Below are positions 35,712-47,767 of a DNA stretch of 64,000 nucleotides, one piece after another (the first letter of the stretch is position 1; each line of letters starts with the position of its first letter). Below the pieces are notes generated by a model that saw only the letters and a program-made list of their open reading frames with translations, was not told where the DNA came from and did no database searches. Source of the stretch: Cladochytrium replicatum (Eukaryota; Chytridiomycota; Chytridiomycetes; Cladochytriales; Cladochytriaceae); NCBI GenBank assembly GCA_025526935.1, contig JAHLKD010000036.1, forward strand, positions 355,686 to 419,685, read 5' to 3'. A program made the position numbers and the translations under genes.

Positions 35712-37023
35712 TTTGCAGGAGGGTGGAGGTGGAGGTTTGGGGCGTGTGTGAATTGACAAAGGGCTGTTATTATTTTTAATTGTGACATTTACAAGGAGGT
35801 CGAAAAAGATAGAATTGACATGGAGATACTCGTCAGACTCAGCATGAACTCACAATATCGCATCTACACATGCGGTGAAGACTGCTTTTGAATAAGAAAT
35901 TGAAATTTGTACGAACAAACCACAATGAGGAGCTGGTCTGTCTCCTGCAGCTGGTGAGCGAGCGTGATGTGATCTTCCGTGCAGTACAGCGACGAAGGAC
36001 AGAAGTCAGGATCAAGGTAGTTCAATTTGAACTTCATGAACTTATCAGCCTCTCACAGCGTAATGGACCTCAACACTCTCACTTATCACTGCGATCACTT
36101 TTCGTGCTTTGCGTCCTAAGGTTGTTATCACCTGGCACCCATTTCCATCGAATCGTTGATCTCGAAAACGCTTCACCAAAATTAGGACCTTACAAACCAC
36201 AGGGATATTCTCTCGAAAAAAAAAACACCGGAGATATGAGCTAGACTGGTGATGATAATATTGGCCCATTTGACACCTCTCCTCGCCGGAGGTGAATGGG
36301 CGTACATCCCGTTCAGTGAATGGCAAATTTTCATTGATCCCAAATACCAAGGGACACCCGTGGCGGTTTTCTTGTGTCCAAGGATATCCACGGCGGAAAC
36401 TTTGATGGGTGTTGTGAAACTACAAAGGGGGATCAATAATGGCAGAACTGCTGATCGTCAATCTCTATAGGTGATGCTCAGCTATTGCTCGACTGACCAA
36501 TGAAGGAACGCTGGTGCCGATGTGCCAATTTTGTCTGGGGGATATTAGGCCGACCGCGGCCAGTCTGCTTTCTTTTTTAGCCTGTTGGTGGTTTTCATGT
36601 TTTGGTCGAGAGTTTGAAGCCAACAATTTGGTTGTTCCTTCTTTCATGATTTGGCTATAACTCAAAAAAAGCACTTCAAAAATGGTTCGCAGTCGTTTCT
36701 AACAACAAAAAGATGTATTTTCCCCCAGTATATGAGGTCTGGGGTGCAACTCAAAGTTCAAAGTTCACTGCAGCTTGTAAGAGCAACCCTGAACCAACGT
36801 AACGGACCACGGCTGCAAGAATAAACAAGCCCTTTCAACAGAAAAAGCTTAAAGTACAGCAAAACGTTTGGACACGGAGAAGTTCAAGGGAATAAAACAT
36901 GACTAGGGTACAATTGCAACTAATTGAAAAAACTTATGAAAGGGTGGAGATACTGCAAAGATATGAAGTCAGTAATATCAGAAAACCCCCGATAACTGGT
37001 CAGAGTGCAAATCCAAAGCTGTT
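35712..37023. other. No gene seen; between kinase promoter and membrane-protein 3' end
   Basis: Short open frames only, on both strands. The segment next to 35712 should be the promoter of the kinase gene. The right end should be the 3' untranslated region of the membrane protein gene. Confidence 0.5.
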
Positions 37024-39048
37024 CTAAGCAAAGCTCTCCTCGCCGCCCATTCTCTGGTGCACCGCTTGCTGATAAGGAGGAGGAGGATCGTCACTTTCCG
37101 GATTTCCTCGAGCTGCTGGTGCTGTTCCTTGGCCAGTCACCCCACCTTGGCCCGTCCCCCCACCTTGGCCGGTTCTCCCTCCTTGGTAAGTGCCTCCGCC
37201 TTGCTGGTCGGTCCACTCTTCCTGGCCAGTCCCCCCTCCCCCGGTCGCTTGGCCCAGTTCCGGCCGCGTGTTCCGCACTCGCATCGACCATTGATCGAGA
37301 TTGAGCCTCCCATCCAAGTCCTTGAAGAATTTCCCCAGCTTTCCACGGAACTTGTACGCCAGGTAGCCGACCACTGCGAAGACCACGAGCAGCACTACGA
37401 CCACGATTGCCGCGCGAGCGCCGGAATCCAGTTGCCCGTCGCCGACTTTGGTGCCACACACGCCCTTCGAGGGATCCGACGACCCCAGCGCGCGCACGCA
37501 GCTGCACACGTAGACGGTGTCTGTGTAGCAGTAGGGCTTCGCATCGCACGGCAGCCGGGCCGGGGGCACGTCCTTGCTTGTGATCGGGAGGAACGAGTCG
37601 TTCGATCCGGGGACGCCGCATGTCGTGATGATCAGGCCGCCGCTGAGCACGTAGGTTGAATTCTTGCAGTCGCCGTTGCCCATGCCGATCGTGCAGGTGA
37701 ACTCGCCGGTCGTGGTGGTCCCCGGGCTGGCGGTGCTGAGCACGAGGGGTACCTCGGATAGCGCTTGTGGGATCGATTGGCAAGCAGACGACGGCGATGG
37801 GGACTGCGACGTTTGCTCGGTGCGGCACCGGTACGAGACGTCGGATGGGCGATCGGTACACTGCGTCTGTCCGTCGCAGGTGAGGGGGCCGGGCAGCTGT
37901 TGGGCTGCGCTTTGGAACGAGGGGTACTTTAGATCGTCGAAAATGCACGTTTGCCGTTCGCAGCACATGTACGGCGTCGAGTATGTCGATATGCCCAAGC
38001 TCGTTGCTGGCGATGCGTTTCGGTTGCAGGGGCTTGCGAAGTCACTGAACAGCGTGGTTCGTTGGTAGTTCCGGTAACGTGCGAGTGTCAAGTTAACCGG
38101 CACGGGAGAACCGATTGCTGGTTTTCTAGGTATTGGCGATGAAGTTGATGTTGCACTCGAGCTTGCTCTCGATGTCTGAGTCTGGGTCTGAGTAGTCGTG
38201 CTTGCGACTCCGTATTGACAGGAGCAGGCATAGAGACTGTTTGCAACGCACTGGTCCTTGCCATCGCAAGTGATGAGCTGCGGGACGTTCAGGACTGCGG
38301 CGCTGTTTGCGGCGAAGGCGACATCGGTGCTGTTTTCAGGCAAGCAAAACGAGAGGGGTGCAACGGGCATCGGCGCTAGTGCAATCTCGGTCGAGTTGGA
38401 ATCGCAGCCACCAATATGCCTGCCGATAATGCAATTCAGTGGGCGGCAACCTGCCGTGGATAGGGCGACTGTGTTGATTTTGACATTGACAGCTGACGAG
38501 TTTGTTGGAATGGTCGAACACCCCTGGGTAGTGAGGAGACTGGGGGTGGATGTGCACAAGTACTGGTTGTAATAGGAAAAGCTGTTCATGTTCTCCTGTG
38601 GCAGACATCGGGCGGTCCCATCGCAGATGAGCAAACCTGCAGAAGTAATGTTGCGGCCCAGTACTCCGCCAGAGCCAGAGCCGAGGTAACCGCTGACTAG
38701 GCACCTGTCCAAGATCCTTACCATAAGTACAATAGGTCGACACTTGTTGAAGTCTGGAGCTACTCACCGGTCTCCATTCGAGCAGCAACCTTCGGTTGTT
38801 CGGGTCGAATTATCCTTGTTTGTTGAGGAGGCGAAGTTTGCTTTGAGGCAAGAATCCGAATTCGAAGGCACAAGTGTAATGGTACCCTATTGGTTGAGGA
38901 AACCGGAAAGAGGAGCGTTCAGAGCTTCTGAAATTCTCCGTTCAAGACAGAAGCGGCGAACCTGTGACTGCGGCCTCAAGGAGTCGGCACTGACATGAAC
39001 GTACGCGAACAGAAGCAGGAGCCAAGTGGTGCGAGGGAGCGGGAGCAT
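37024..39048 (-). CDS. Secreted-domain single-pass membrane protein with cysteine repeats
   Basis: Minus-strand exons: 38962-39048, 38768-38886 and 37024-38704 (TAG), 628 residues. The start ATG 39048 gives a signal peptide (MLPLPRTTWLLLLFAYVHVSA). The large outer part is Ser/Thr/Asn-rich with many N-glycosylation sites and cysteines. A short motif recurs four times: ICDGTARC, TCDGKDQC, TCDGQTQC and PCDAKPYC. One transmembrane helix lies at about residues 493-515 (AAIVVVVLLVVFAVVGYLAY), followed by basic residues. The cytoplasmic tail has Gly/Gln/Thr repeats (TGQGG-like) and a PPPPY motif near the end that could bind WW domains. It looks like a cell-surface sensor or adhesion protein. I know no named family. 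The two upstream exons are needed for the signal peptide. Confidence 0.85.
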
Positions 39049-39433
39049 CTTGGTTCGCACAGGAAGGATTCTGATCGATCGAGGGACCTGTGGTGAATGG
39101 ATCGGCTGTGGTGGCCCGGGTTGCTTTCAACGGTAGCGATGCCAGCAAAGTTACTCTGCAAATGATGAAAAAGTGTTGGAACAGGGCGGTGTTCATGCAA
39201 CCTTTGATCGAGTGTTTCCGCGCTCCCCGCAGGTGTCCGATCCGATTGATCTCAATTAGAGCGTGAAGTACTGACAATCGCTGGGAAGTTACTCAGTCCA
39301 AAGTTCTTCGTTTTGGCTACATCAACCCTGATCCCACGCCCCCGAAAAATTTTGCGATAGTGATACGACTGAGCAAAGACACCATTGACCTTATCAGAAC
39401 TTGTTGTCCGACGGGCATAAGAGCATTCAACGA
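39049..39433. promoter_or_regulatory. Divergent intergenic region
   Basis: 385 bases between the start codons of the membrane protein (minus) and the HET-domain gene (plus). No gene is seen here. It should carry both promoters, and shared control is possible. Confidence 0.55.
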
Positions 39434-42400
39434 ATGGCTGTACAACACCCCGCTGCTGCACTTCATGCAGTCGCAACGAAACTGGATGCTCTGGACGAGC
39501 TGCTGGCTGATCCGTGGACCGCGTGGAACAGGATGGACCCGTTTGCACGGAGCATGTTGCACAACGACAACGTGCGTCAGTGGTGCGACGAGGTCAGGAA
39601 GGAGCGGGAGCGGCTGCGTGATGAGCGTACAGCGCTTGTGAAGATGCATGCGTTGGTGATGGAATCAGAGATGAGAAGCACGACGGCGCAGTTACATCCA
39701 GGAACAAGAGCTCGCACGAGCGGTGGGTGGGTGCGGTGGTTCTGATGTTGTTTATCTGTTCCATTCTCTTGAATTTTGGCTGATCACCTCGTCACCATGT
39801 TTGTTCAGCCCAAGTTTCCGACGAACCGTCTGCTTCTGATTCCACTGCTGTAGACGAAAGCAATGTGAACTTTGGGGAGGAGATTGGAAGTGCGGAACTC
39901 TATGAATCATCTGCAATGATGTGTGCCAGGAGGAAACCGTATGTCAAAGGCGAACTTATTCTGGTGGTGGTGAAGCGGGCGGCGCGCCAACAAGGATTTC
40001 ACGCAACGATGTACTCCGTTGGGGAGAAGTCCGTTCCGCCGTTCTGCGCGATCTCGCATGCATGGTTGGAGTCGAGCATCACCGACCCCGAGGATTTCGA
40101 CAATGAGGGCATGATGTGGAAAGTCCAACATGATCCGCGAGCCGCCGAGCAACTTGCAGCCACGCTATTGTCGCTGACAGCCAACAACAGGGCGGCAACG
40201 CTGTGGATCGACTTTCTGTGTCTCCCGCAGGCACTCGAGTTCTCCCGGCACCCGGAGATATTTTCGTCCATGAGTCGTGTGTACTCGCAGTGTGTCAAGT
40301 GCGTTGCCATACCAACGTGCTTTATCGAAGGGGCTGACTGGTGGGACGGCACGTTTCAGACTTTGGACAAGAATGTCACGGAGATCGAGCAGCATCTCAA
40401 CGACAAGATGTACGTTGAGAATGCGCCGAAAGACGTGTTTGATCCGGTCCACGCCGGTGAGCTCAAAACGCTCGTAGATAAGATTCGTCCTTCGCATGTC
40501 AGCGAGGGCGGATGGAGGGGCCTCGGGTTCATGCCTTATGTATTCATGCGCAATGCTACCCTTGCGCTCTACGTGGCAAACACGGTCCTCAAATCCGATT
40601 ACTTTGCGCGGGTGTGGCCGTTTCAGGTAATTTGCAGAAAAAAGCCTAGTAGCGACTGCCCGACGGTGGGTGCAATCGATGACTCCGTTTTGAACTTAGG
40701 AAATCATGCTGCCTCGCGAACTCAGCGTATCGATTGCTGTTGGGCCCGAAAAGCCGTCCAGCATTGTCGACATAGACCACCTGCTCCAGTGCGCTTTCCG
40801 GGCGATCGAAGTCATCCGGCCAATCACCCGAGCGTCGACATCTGAGTCCGTTCTTCTGGGACCAGCATACACCGCGTACACCTCGAGCACGGTGCAAGTC
40901 AGCAGGGAACTTCTAGACACATATCAGTGGCTCGTGCAGGGACGCAAGCTGGGCCGGGACTACCGCGAGCGAGTGCTGAGCGGCGCGCTCGACGTAAACT
41001 ACGCCGTTCGGTTGTTCGAGGTGTACACTCAGGTACCGCGCAAGTGCAAGTTTGCGGTCGACTATGTGAATGGACTTCGCGGACTGCTGCCGGTGGACAC
41101 GACGATCCTTCTTGCTAGCACAAATCCGGTGACTGTCGTGGAGGATCTGATGGAGGCACTGAAGGTTGCCACGGGAAGGTTGTGGGCTACTGGCGGTTTC
41201 ATCAAGGTCGGCCAGCTGGAACGGCTGTGGTGGACAACGTCGATCCCAAAAGTGATGAACAGTTCGCTGTTCTTGCAGGGCACGAGCCACTCGGGTTTCT
41301 ATTCGACAAAGGAACGTCGCGAGATTCCCGGTGTGGTGGTAGACGCCACGGAACTCGAAATTCTTGGGTTTGCTGGGCTTAAAACAAAGGTTGCGGACAG
41401 GGAGAATGGGGAGGTTGTTTATTCATTCAAACGACGCACCTGTGGTATTCACGAGCCGACTGATATGACAGGATCGGGTAGCAGACGCGATGCAACCAGA
41501 AGAATGGACAGTGAGGAGCTCAGCGCTGTTGGCGTTTTGGGATTTTTGCAGTCCGTGCTCCTGCGACTTGGTCACGAGGGCTCGGACTTCCACGAGGGGG
41601 TAGACCAGTTGATCAGTTTGCGACTCAGTGGTGGGGAAGAGGAGACCAGCACGCTGCGACGCGAGATCCGACACTGCCTTCGTACAATGGGGAACACACG
41701 GGAGTCGCTCATTTTCCAAAATCCTATCACGACGGGCAATGTCGACATCAAATTTACCTCGACGGAGCTGATGGAGCTGTTCCAGCTCACACGGCCAGAT
41801 TTGGATGTTATGGTGGAGATGATGCCCAGCTGTGGGTGCCGTTTCGCAATGCCACACGTGCTGGTGCAGAACCTGGCCAGACGATGGCTGGGTGACAAGG
41901 GATACCTGCTGAACCTCTCGGCCATCACTCCCCTCAACGAGGTTCTTGACATTTCAATCTGCAAAGTTGTCCAAAAAATACCCATGTTGGACAAGCTCAT
42001 GGGAACTGCAGACAAGGGGACACCCACCTCAACAACATCTTCCTCGCGGAGAACGGGGGAAGCGGAACGGCGGGCGAAGGTTTATTACACGTCTGCATTT
42101 GACCTAGCGAGCAACAAAGAGCTGTTTGGCGAGCTACTTGGAGACGTGGGGAAAGTATTGGACGATGCTTTCTGCATGTCGGTGAAGGGGATCATGTTTT
42201 CCTTGCGTGATAGCCTGGATACACATGGTATTCCAGAGTTTTATGACAAAGTACGGATGTACGAACGCACCGCAAATGTCTACACAGTGTTTGCTACACA
42301 TAAGGTAAATTGTTGACTGATTCGGAGGCTTTGCACTCAACTTATTCGTTTTTCTTTGTTTCACCAAAGGATGGTGAATATGATACAGATACTCGGCAGC

Positions 42401-42471
42401 TCGAACGGAGGGCCATTGGCAATTTTGTTAAACTGAAAGGAGAGCTTATGGTGAGAAAATCTAAGGTTTGA
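39434..42471 (+). CDS. HET-domain protein
   Basis: Exons: 39434-39722, 39809-40626, 40700-42304 and 42370-42471, giving 937 residues. The start ATG 39434 opens a helical coiled segment (ERERLRDERTALVKMHALV). At about residue 174 comes FCAISHAW and at about 227 LWIDFLCLPQ, the two hallmark strands of the HET domain (PF06985). Further HET-like features are the SMSRVYSQC segment after it and charged residues downstream. HET domains in filamentous fungi trigger heterokaryon incompatibility and cell death. The C-terminal 550 residues are an unrecognised helical region (QLISLRLSGGEEE; MVEMMPSCGCRFAMPHVL). The last intron (42305-42369) is well supported. The last exon could use an alternative GT inside a small duplication, which would change only the final residues. 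Confidence 0.85.
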
Positions 42472-42507
42472 GATAATGTCTATGGTGAGAAAATCTCAGG
42501 TTTGAGA
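42446..42507. repeat. Short tandem duplication at the 3' end of the HET gene
   Basis: The 34-base unit beginning TATGGTGAGAAAATCT appears twice in direct order (about 42446-42479 and 42480-42507), differing by one base in the shared part. Each copy carries a GTGAG donor-like site, and the second ends in a CAG acceptor-like site, so an alternative terminal intron is possible. Confidence 0.8.
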
Positions 42508-42740
42508 CAAAGCCTGGATTGTGCACTGTTCGGCTGTGGTTCAAGAGTTGTGCTTTGTCGCTTTGATTTTAATTACATATCTGTGTTTGTTTCGTTGTTG
42601 TTATTGTGGTGGGGGACACATTGGACATTGACTGAATGTTTTATGACGGGTAGCATACTTCTGCTAATCGAAGAAACAAAACAAAATTGACACATACAAT
42701 AAGGTCATCCAACTCAGAAACTACACCCCACGCCAACATT

Positions 42741-44108
42741 CTACATGATGATAGCGGGCTCGGCGATACTGGCGCTGACGCTCTTGTGAGGCAGCACGGA
42801 CCCACCGTTCACATACACCTCGTCCGCAATGTGCACGTCGTCGCCGAGCACACTGACGCCCTCCATCCTCGTCCACCGTCCGACAGTCGAGTGCCACCCA
42901 ACAATACAGCTGTGCAGCCACGCGTGGTCCTTCACGCTCGCGCCCTCGAGCACAACGGTCCTCACCATCCTCACCCCGTCGCCAATCACGACGCCCGGGC
43001 CAAGGACGACGTTGGGGCCAATGCGGCAGTTTGCGCCGACTTTGACGGAGGGGTGGACGAGCACGTTGCCGACGAAGGAGGGGCCGGAGGCGAGGAGGTG
43101 TGGGGTTCGCTTTGCGAGGGAGGAGAGGTAGAGGCCTGTGCCGAGCAGGAAGTCTTTGGGCTGGCCGACGTCCATCCAGAAGCCGGGGAGCTCCATGCTG
43201 TGCAGTTGAGACTCGCGGGCCATGACGGGGAAGATTTCCGTTTCAATGGATGTGGGCGTGGGCTGTTGTGAGAGAATTGAAAATGATGAGAACAAGTTTC
43301 GAACTGGTAATTACTACGTGGTAATTAAAAGTCATTCATGTTTTGTTTTCACCTCCATCTCTGTCTCACCTGAATGCGGTCGAGAATTGTTGGGTTGAAG
43401 ATGTAGATACCGGCGTTGATCTTGTTGCTGACAAAGATCTGGGGTTTTTCGACAAACCTGTCGATGGTGGAAGAGTTTGGTTTGTTTACAACGACACCGT
43501 ATTTGGAAGGTTCCTCCACTTTGGTGACGAGGATGGTACCCTCAGCACCGTGAGCCTTGTGGAATTCAGCGAGTTCTTTGAAGGGAAAGTCGCAGATAAC
43601 GTCCGAGTTCAAGACAAAGAAGGGCTCGTCGTCTTTTCCCAGAATGTCCTTGGCCAGCGCAAGCGGTCCAGCTAAGTAAAACACATGAAGTGATTCAGTC
43701 ACCGTCTGTCTACCGTCAACCCAACCACGTACCGGTTCCCAGGGGTTCCGACTCCACGGAAAAGTGAATCTTTATGCCAAACTCTGCCTCAAACTTTTTC
43801 ATAAAGTTGACCATGATTTCGGGTCTGTAGTTTACAGCCAAGACGACATCGGTGACGCCCACCTTTGGCAGACAAGGGTTGATATCAAAGAGCAAAGCAT
43901 GAGAGAGCAGCGGTACCTTTACGAGGGCCTCGATCTGGTGGAGAATCATGGGTCTGTTGGCAAACTCGACGAGGGGTTTAGGGAGAGTGAGGGTGAGAGG
44001 GCGAAGACGGGTGCCGAAGCCTTGAAGGGATTAGGGAACAGGGATTAGGGAACAGGTAGCGGGTGAGTGAGAGGTGGAGATACCGCCGACCAAGATCAAA
44101 GCCTTCAT
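42741..44108 (-). CDS. PSA1: Mannose-1-phosphate guanylyltransferase (GDP-mannose pyrophosphorylase)
   Basis: Minus-strand exons: 44084-44108, 43917-44020, 43733-43862, 43370-43671 and 42741-43262 (TAG), 360 residues, the usual fungal length. It makes GDP-mannose from mannose-1-phosphate and GTP in the cytosol, feeding N- and O-glycosylation, GPI anchors and wall mannan. The nucleotidyltransferase signature spans residues 4-28 ([20 protein letters not shown]). Further blocks are [18 protein letters not shown] and FVEKP, followed by a left-handed beta-helix tail of hexapeptide repeats ([20 protein letters not shown]). The first exon is only 25 nt. The gene is divergent from the Bye1-like gene. 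The symbol also appears as MPG1 or VIG9 in other fungi. Identification is secure. Confidence 0.96.
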
Positions 44109-44284
44109 TTGGAGCGGTGGAGCGGTGAGAGTGAGAGTGAAGTGGGTTGGGAGAGGCAGTGTCAACGACGCGTGTTTCTGGACGAGGACGAGGACGTTGC
44201 GGGTTGGGCGGGTTAGTGAGGCTGTGCAACAACGCGTGTGTTGAGTCGAGTTGAGGGTAAGGGTTAGTTATTGGTATTATTGAG
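44109..44284. promoter_or_regulatory. Short divergent promoter, PSA1 / Bye1-like gene
   Basis: 176 bases separate the two start codons. The segment is GA-rich on the plus strand (GTGAGAGTGAGAGTG) and has no TATA box I can point to. It must serve both genes, so coupled regulation is plausible. Confidence 0.6.
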
Positions 44285-47200
44285 ATGAAACGGAAGAGCA
44301 GGAGAGGGAAAGCGGGGAAGAAGAAGAGGGAGAGGGGGAGGGACACGGACAGGGAGAGGAACAGGGACAGGGACAGGGACAGGGACAGCACAGGCGAGAG
44401 CGATGGGGAGAATGAAAATGAAAACGAAAGCCACGCAGTGGGAACACGAGAGATCGATCCGGATGACCACGCTGACCACGGTGACCCTATGGATGGCGTC
44501 TCTCCCGACGACCCTATGGATGGCGTCACTCCCGATGCTCCACTTTCTGCCTCACTACAACAAATCAGCTCTCTGTCCGTCGACCCTCCGCGAAGATCCA
44601 CTAGAAGTTCGCGCCAGAGAGTCAACTACAACGAGAACGGTGTTGTCACGAATACCCCAAAATCATCCAAAAATCAGCTGAAGGAAGAGAACAGAAACGA
44701 ATCTCCTGCTGCGGTTGTCGATTCGTCGCCTCGTGAATTCGTCAACGACCACTCAACCGCGGTGCGCCGCCCGAGAAAGACCCACTATGACGGAAAGAAT
44801 CGCAGACTCTACTGCCTGTGTCTCAAGCACGACTCGGGGAAATTCATGATCCAATGCGACTTTTGCAAGGAATGGTGAGTGGTGTACTTTAAAAAGTGTG
44901 CAAGTGCGATTGGGTGGGTATATATGTGATAATACTTTTGCGCAAAGTGGATCTTTGCGAAATATGACTATGGTTGTAGCTCCGAGGAGTCTTCCTATTC
45001 AATAAGTCACCCTCCCGACAAATCATTCCTTGGGTTCATTTTACTCTGTTACGTTTGACTGAATGTTGCCGTTTGTGTCTGTCCCTCAGGTACCACGGCC
45101 TATGCATCGGGATCTCGCAGAAGCAGGCCGACCTGATGAACAACTCGGAATTCGTGTGCCCGCCGTGCATCGACTTTCGAACCCTGGGCTACACCAAGGA
45201 CGACAGCGCGTATCTGGTCACCACCGCGACGGAAACCGATCCGCAGGAACAGGGACGGCGGATCTCCACGCGGGTTCGGAATAGACGGAGACACATCTCG
45301 CGGAACTCTGGGTCGCCGTCGCCCGGTCCCGGGAGTCGTAGCAGCAGACGCGAAGCGGATGTTCCGGACCTTGCGGGGTTGACGAAAGTGCGACGGGTGG
45401 TTCGGAATCATCTCGTCGAAACGTTCCGGATGCTGCTTGGACAGGCTTGTGAAGGAAAGATTGGAGATCGAGATGCACCGCAGATGGCGACGGAAGTCGA
45501 GGCGGAACTGTTCAAAGCGTTCAACGGCCTCGAATCAGATGAGACTGGGGGTGCCGAGGCACAGGTGAGTGCGCTACACTTGGCAATTATTTTAGCTGTT
45601 GTGTAATCTGTTTTGCGTGTTTTTCCCCTGCATCCATTTTATCAGTATGTGCAGAGATTCCGCAAGTTACAGTTCCATTTGAAGGATCCAGACAGTTTTG
45701 TCCTGCGTCGAAGAATCACGTCAGGCGAAATCACGCCGTCGGCGCTGGTCACCATGGAGCTCCATAGAGAACAGAGGGATGATAAGCATCGCGTGGGGCG
45801 TCAGGTGAAGAGTGACAGTCCTGATTCCAGCAGGGTGAAGAGCGAGGAAGTGGATGATAGGTTACAGTTGAGGGATATAAAGCCGGAGGTCGGAGCGGTT
45901 GCGGCTGCAAAGCGTATGGCGCTCCCACCTCCGCACATCGTCAAACCCACAATAGCTAAACCTGTAGTCAAACCCAACATCATTCCAAGGGTCGTGAAAC
46001 CAGTGACGTTGCCTGTGGGTGTTGCAGCGGCTGCTGCTCCGTTGGCCGTGCCGGCCGCGGTTGTTCCGCCGCCTCCGAAGATTCAGACGCTCGACGAGAT
46101 CCTGGCGCGGCTGGAGGGCAGTCGTGGACCCAACCGACCTACACCGAGTACGGTCACGCCCACCACAACGAGTTTGGAGAGCCCGGTGGCGAGAGATACC
46201 ACTGTGGACGAACACCAGAGCAAACGAGTAAAAATCGAGCACGGCAACGAAGACATCGAAGCGGCTCCATCGCCGCCGTTGCATTCTCCGCGCACGCCGT
46301 CTCCAAGTCCACCACCCCGTTCTCCGTCCCCTCCAGCCGAGGTCGTATGGCGTGGGAAGGTGCACATGCCCACCGTCGGAAGCTTCACGGGTGTTTGTCG
46401 CCATCTCTCGCCAGCTCGACTTCCAGCACTGGCTGGACTGCTCCTCTCTTCGACGCTCACGATCGAGGGTCGGATTCCGACGCAACGGGCCGGGGAGTAC
46501 ATCGAGCAACAACGAAAGACCAAGGAAAAGCGGATCATCACGATGGAGTTTGAACCCGAGACTTCGGCTGAAGTCAAGCGGTTCGAGTCGCTCGTGGGGT
46601 ACTTCGAGGAGCGGGATCGGAGCGCGGTGATCGGGAAGATGGGGTTGGCGACTGGAGTGAAGGATATGTACCTTGTTCCTCTGAAAGCGGGGATTGCACC
46701 TCCAGAGTTTCTCGGGGACATAGGTGGCGAGAAAGGGACGATTAGGATGGTGGGGGTCATGGTTGTATTGCGGGAAGCTTTGGAGACGAGAAAGCCTAGA
46801 GAGAGGGAGAGGGCGCGTGAAAGGGAGAAGGAAATTGAACTCGACGTGCCGTATGAACCGCCAGACAGCGGCGCGCTTGATTATGCTTCTGTGGCTGGAA
46901 TAAGTAACAGCGCAGATTCCTTGTTGACGCAGCTCGGTGCAACAACAACAACGACCACCACCACCACCACCACGCCCTACTCTGCAACGTTCCCGGCGGC
47001 AGCCACCAACGCGGCAACGGTCGGACTTGTTCCTGCCGTTCAGCAGGACGCGACATCTGCGCTGCTTGCTGCTCTCAGTGCGGCCACTGCACCGTTGGCA
47101 CCTGCAGCACCCACGTCGAACGCAGCACCCACGTCGAACGGACTTTCGCAGGGATTGCTTGGACTCGGCGTACCGGCTCTGGGGGTCGGACTGGACGCGC

Positions 47201-47490
47201 AAGCGAACGCCGTTGCTTCTCTGGCTGCGTTGTTGGGCTCCTACGGCACTGTCCCTGTCACTGGAGCCCCCGGATCGGCAATACCGACATCCGCGGCATC
47301 TACAACGCAGATGCAGCAATTACTGCTTCAATTGGGGGTGGGTAGTTCGACGGGTGGAGCCGGTGGGGCGACAGACGTCTGGGGTGCTGCTGGGCTTGGG
47401 ATTGGAGGAGTGAACGGGGGGCCCCATCGACCAGTGGAAGAAAAGCATGCAGTGAATGAGAAACATCGACAGAGTCGCTGGGGACAATGA
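44285..47490 (+). CDS. BYE1: Bye1-like transcription factor: PHD finger, TFIIS-like and SPOC domains
   Basis: Exons: 44285-44874, 45090-45564 and 45646-47490, 969 residues. The N-terminus is basic, with RD repeats encoded by GGGACA units. A PHD finger lies at about residues 175-225 (YCLCLKHDSGKFMIQCDFCKEWYHGLC..FVCPPC), with the Cys4-His-Cys3 set in order and interrupted by intron 1. A TFIIS central-domain-like region follows at about 295-400 (VRNHLVETFRMLLG; YVQRFRKLQFHLKDPDSFVLRRRI). A SPOC domain is at about 588-732 (VWRGKVHMPTVGSFTGVCRHL; IRMVGVMVVLRE). This order is that of yeast Bye1 and animal PHF3/DIDO1, which bind RNA polymerase II and methylated H3. The C-terminal 240 residues are Ala/Thr/Gly-rich and disordered, with a run of about nine threonines. 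Confidence 0.92.
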
Positions 47491-47767
47491 CATTTTACTC
47501 TTCAAAGCCTGTTTATTTGTGTATCGAGTCGGGTTTTTTTACCTACTAAATTAAGTTCCGGACAGAAAAAAACACAATGTGAAACCGAACCCTCAGATGT
47601 TGCATGTTGGGTGATGTTGTTCACTCGACCACTTTTTTTATCAATAGTTATCATGACCCAACCGATAGAGGAAGAAAACAGAAAAGTTGATACTATCCAA
47701 CACCAAATACACAGGAAAACCGCGAAAAAAAAAAGCATTCTTGGGCCATCATACTGAAGAGGAGAGC
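47491..47767. other. Convergent 3' region
   Basis: 277 bases between two genes that end toward each other. A- and T-rich runs fit polyadenylation signals on both strands. No gene seen. Confidence 0.5.

Noticed and set aside
44020-44060. Telomere-like words (GGGATTAGGGAACA, twice)
   Set aside because: Only two imperfect units, inside the first intron of the GDP-mannose pyrophosphorylase gene. No array.
45862-47319. 485-codon minus-strand open frame
   Set aside because: Antisense to the Bye1-like last exon. Rich in Arg/Cys/Gly from GC-rich codons, no family.
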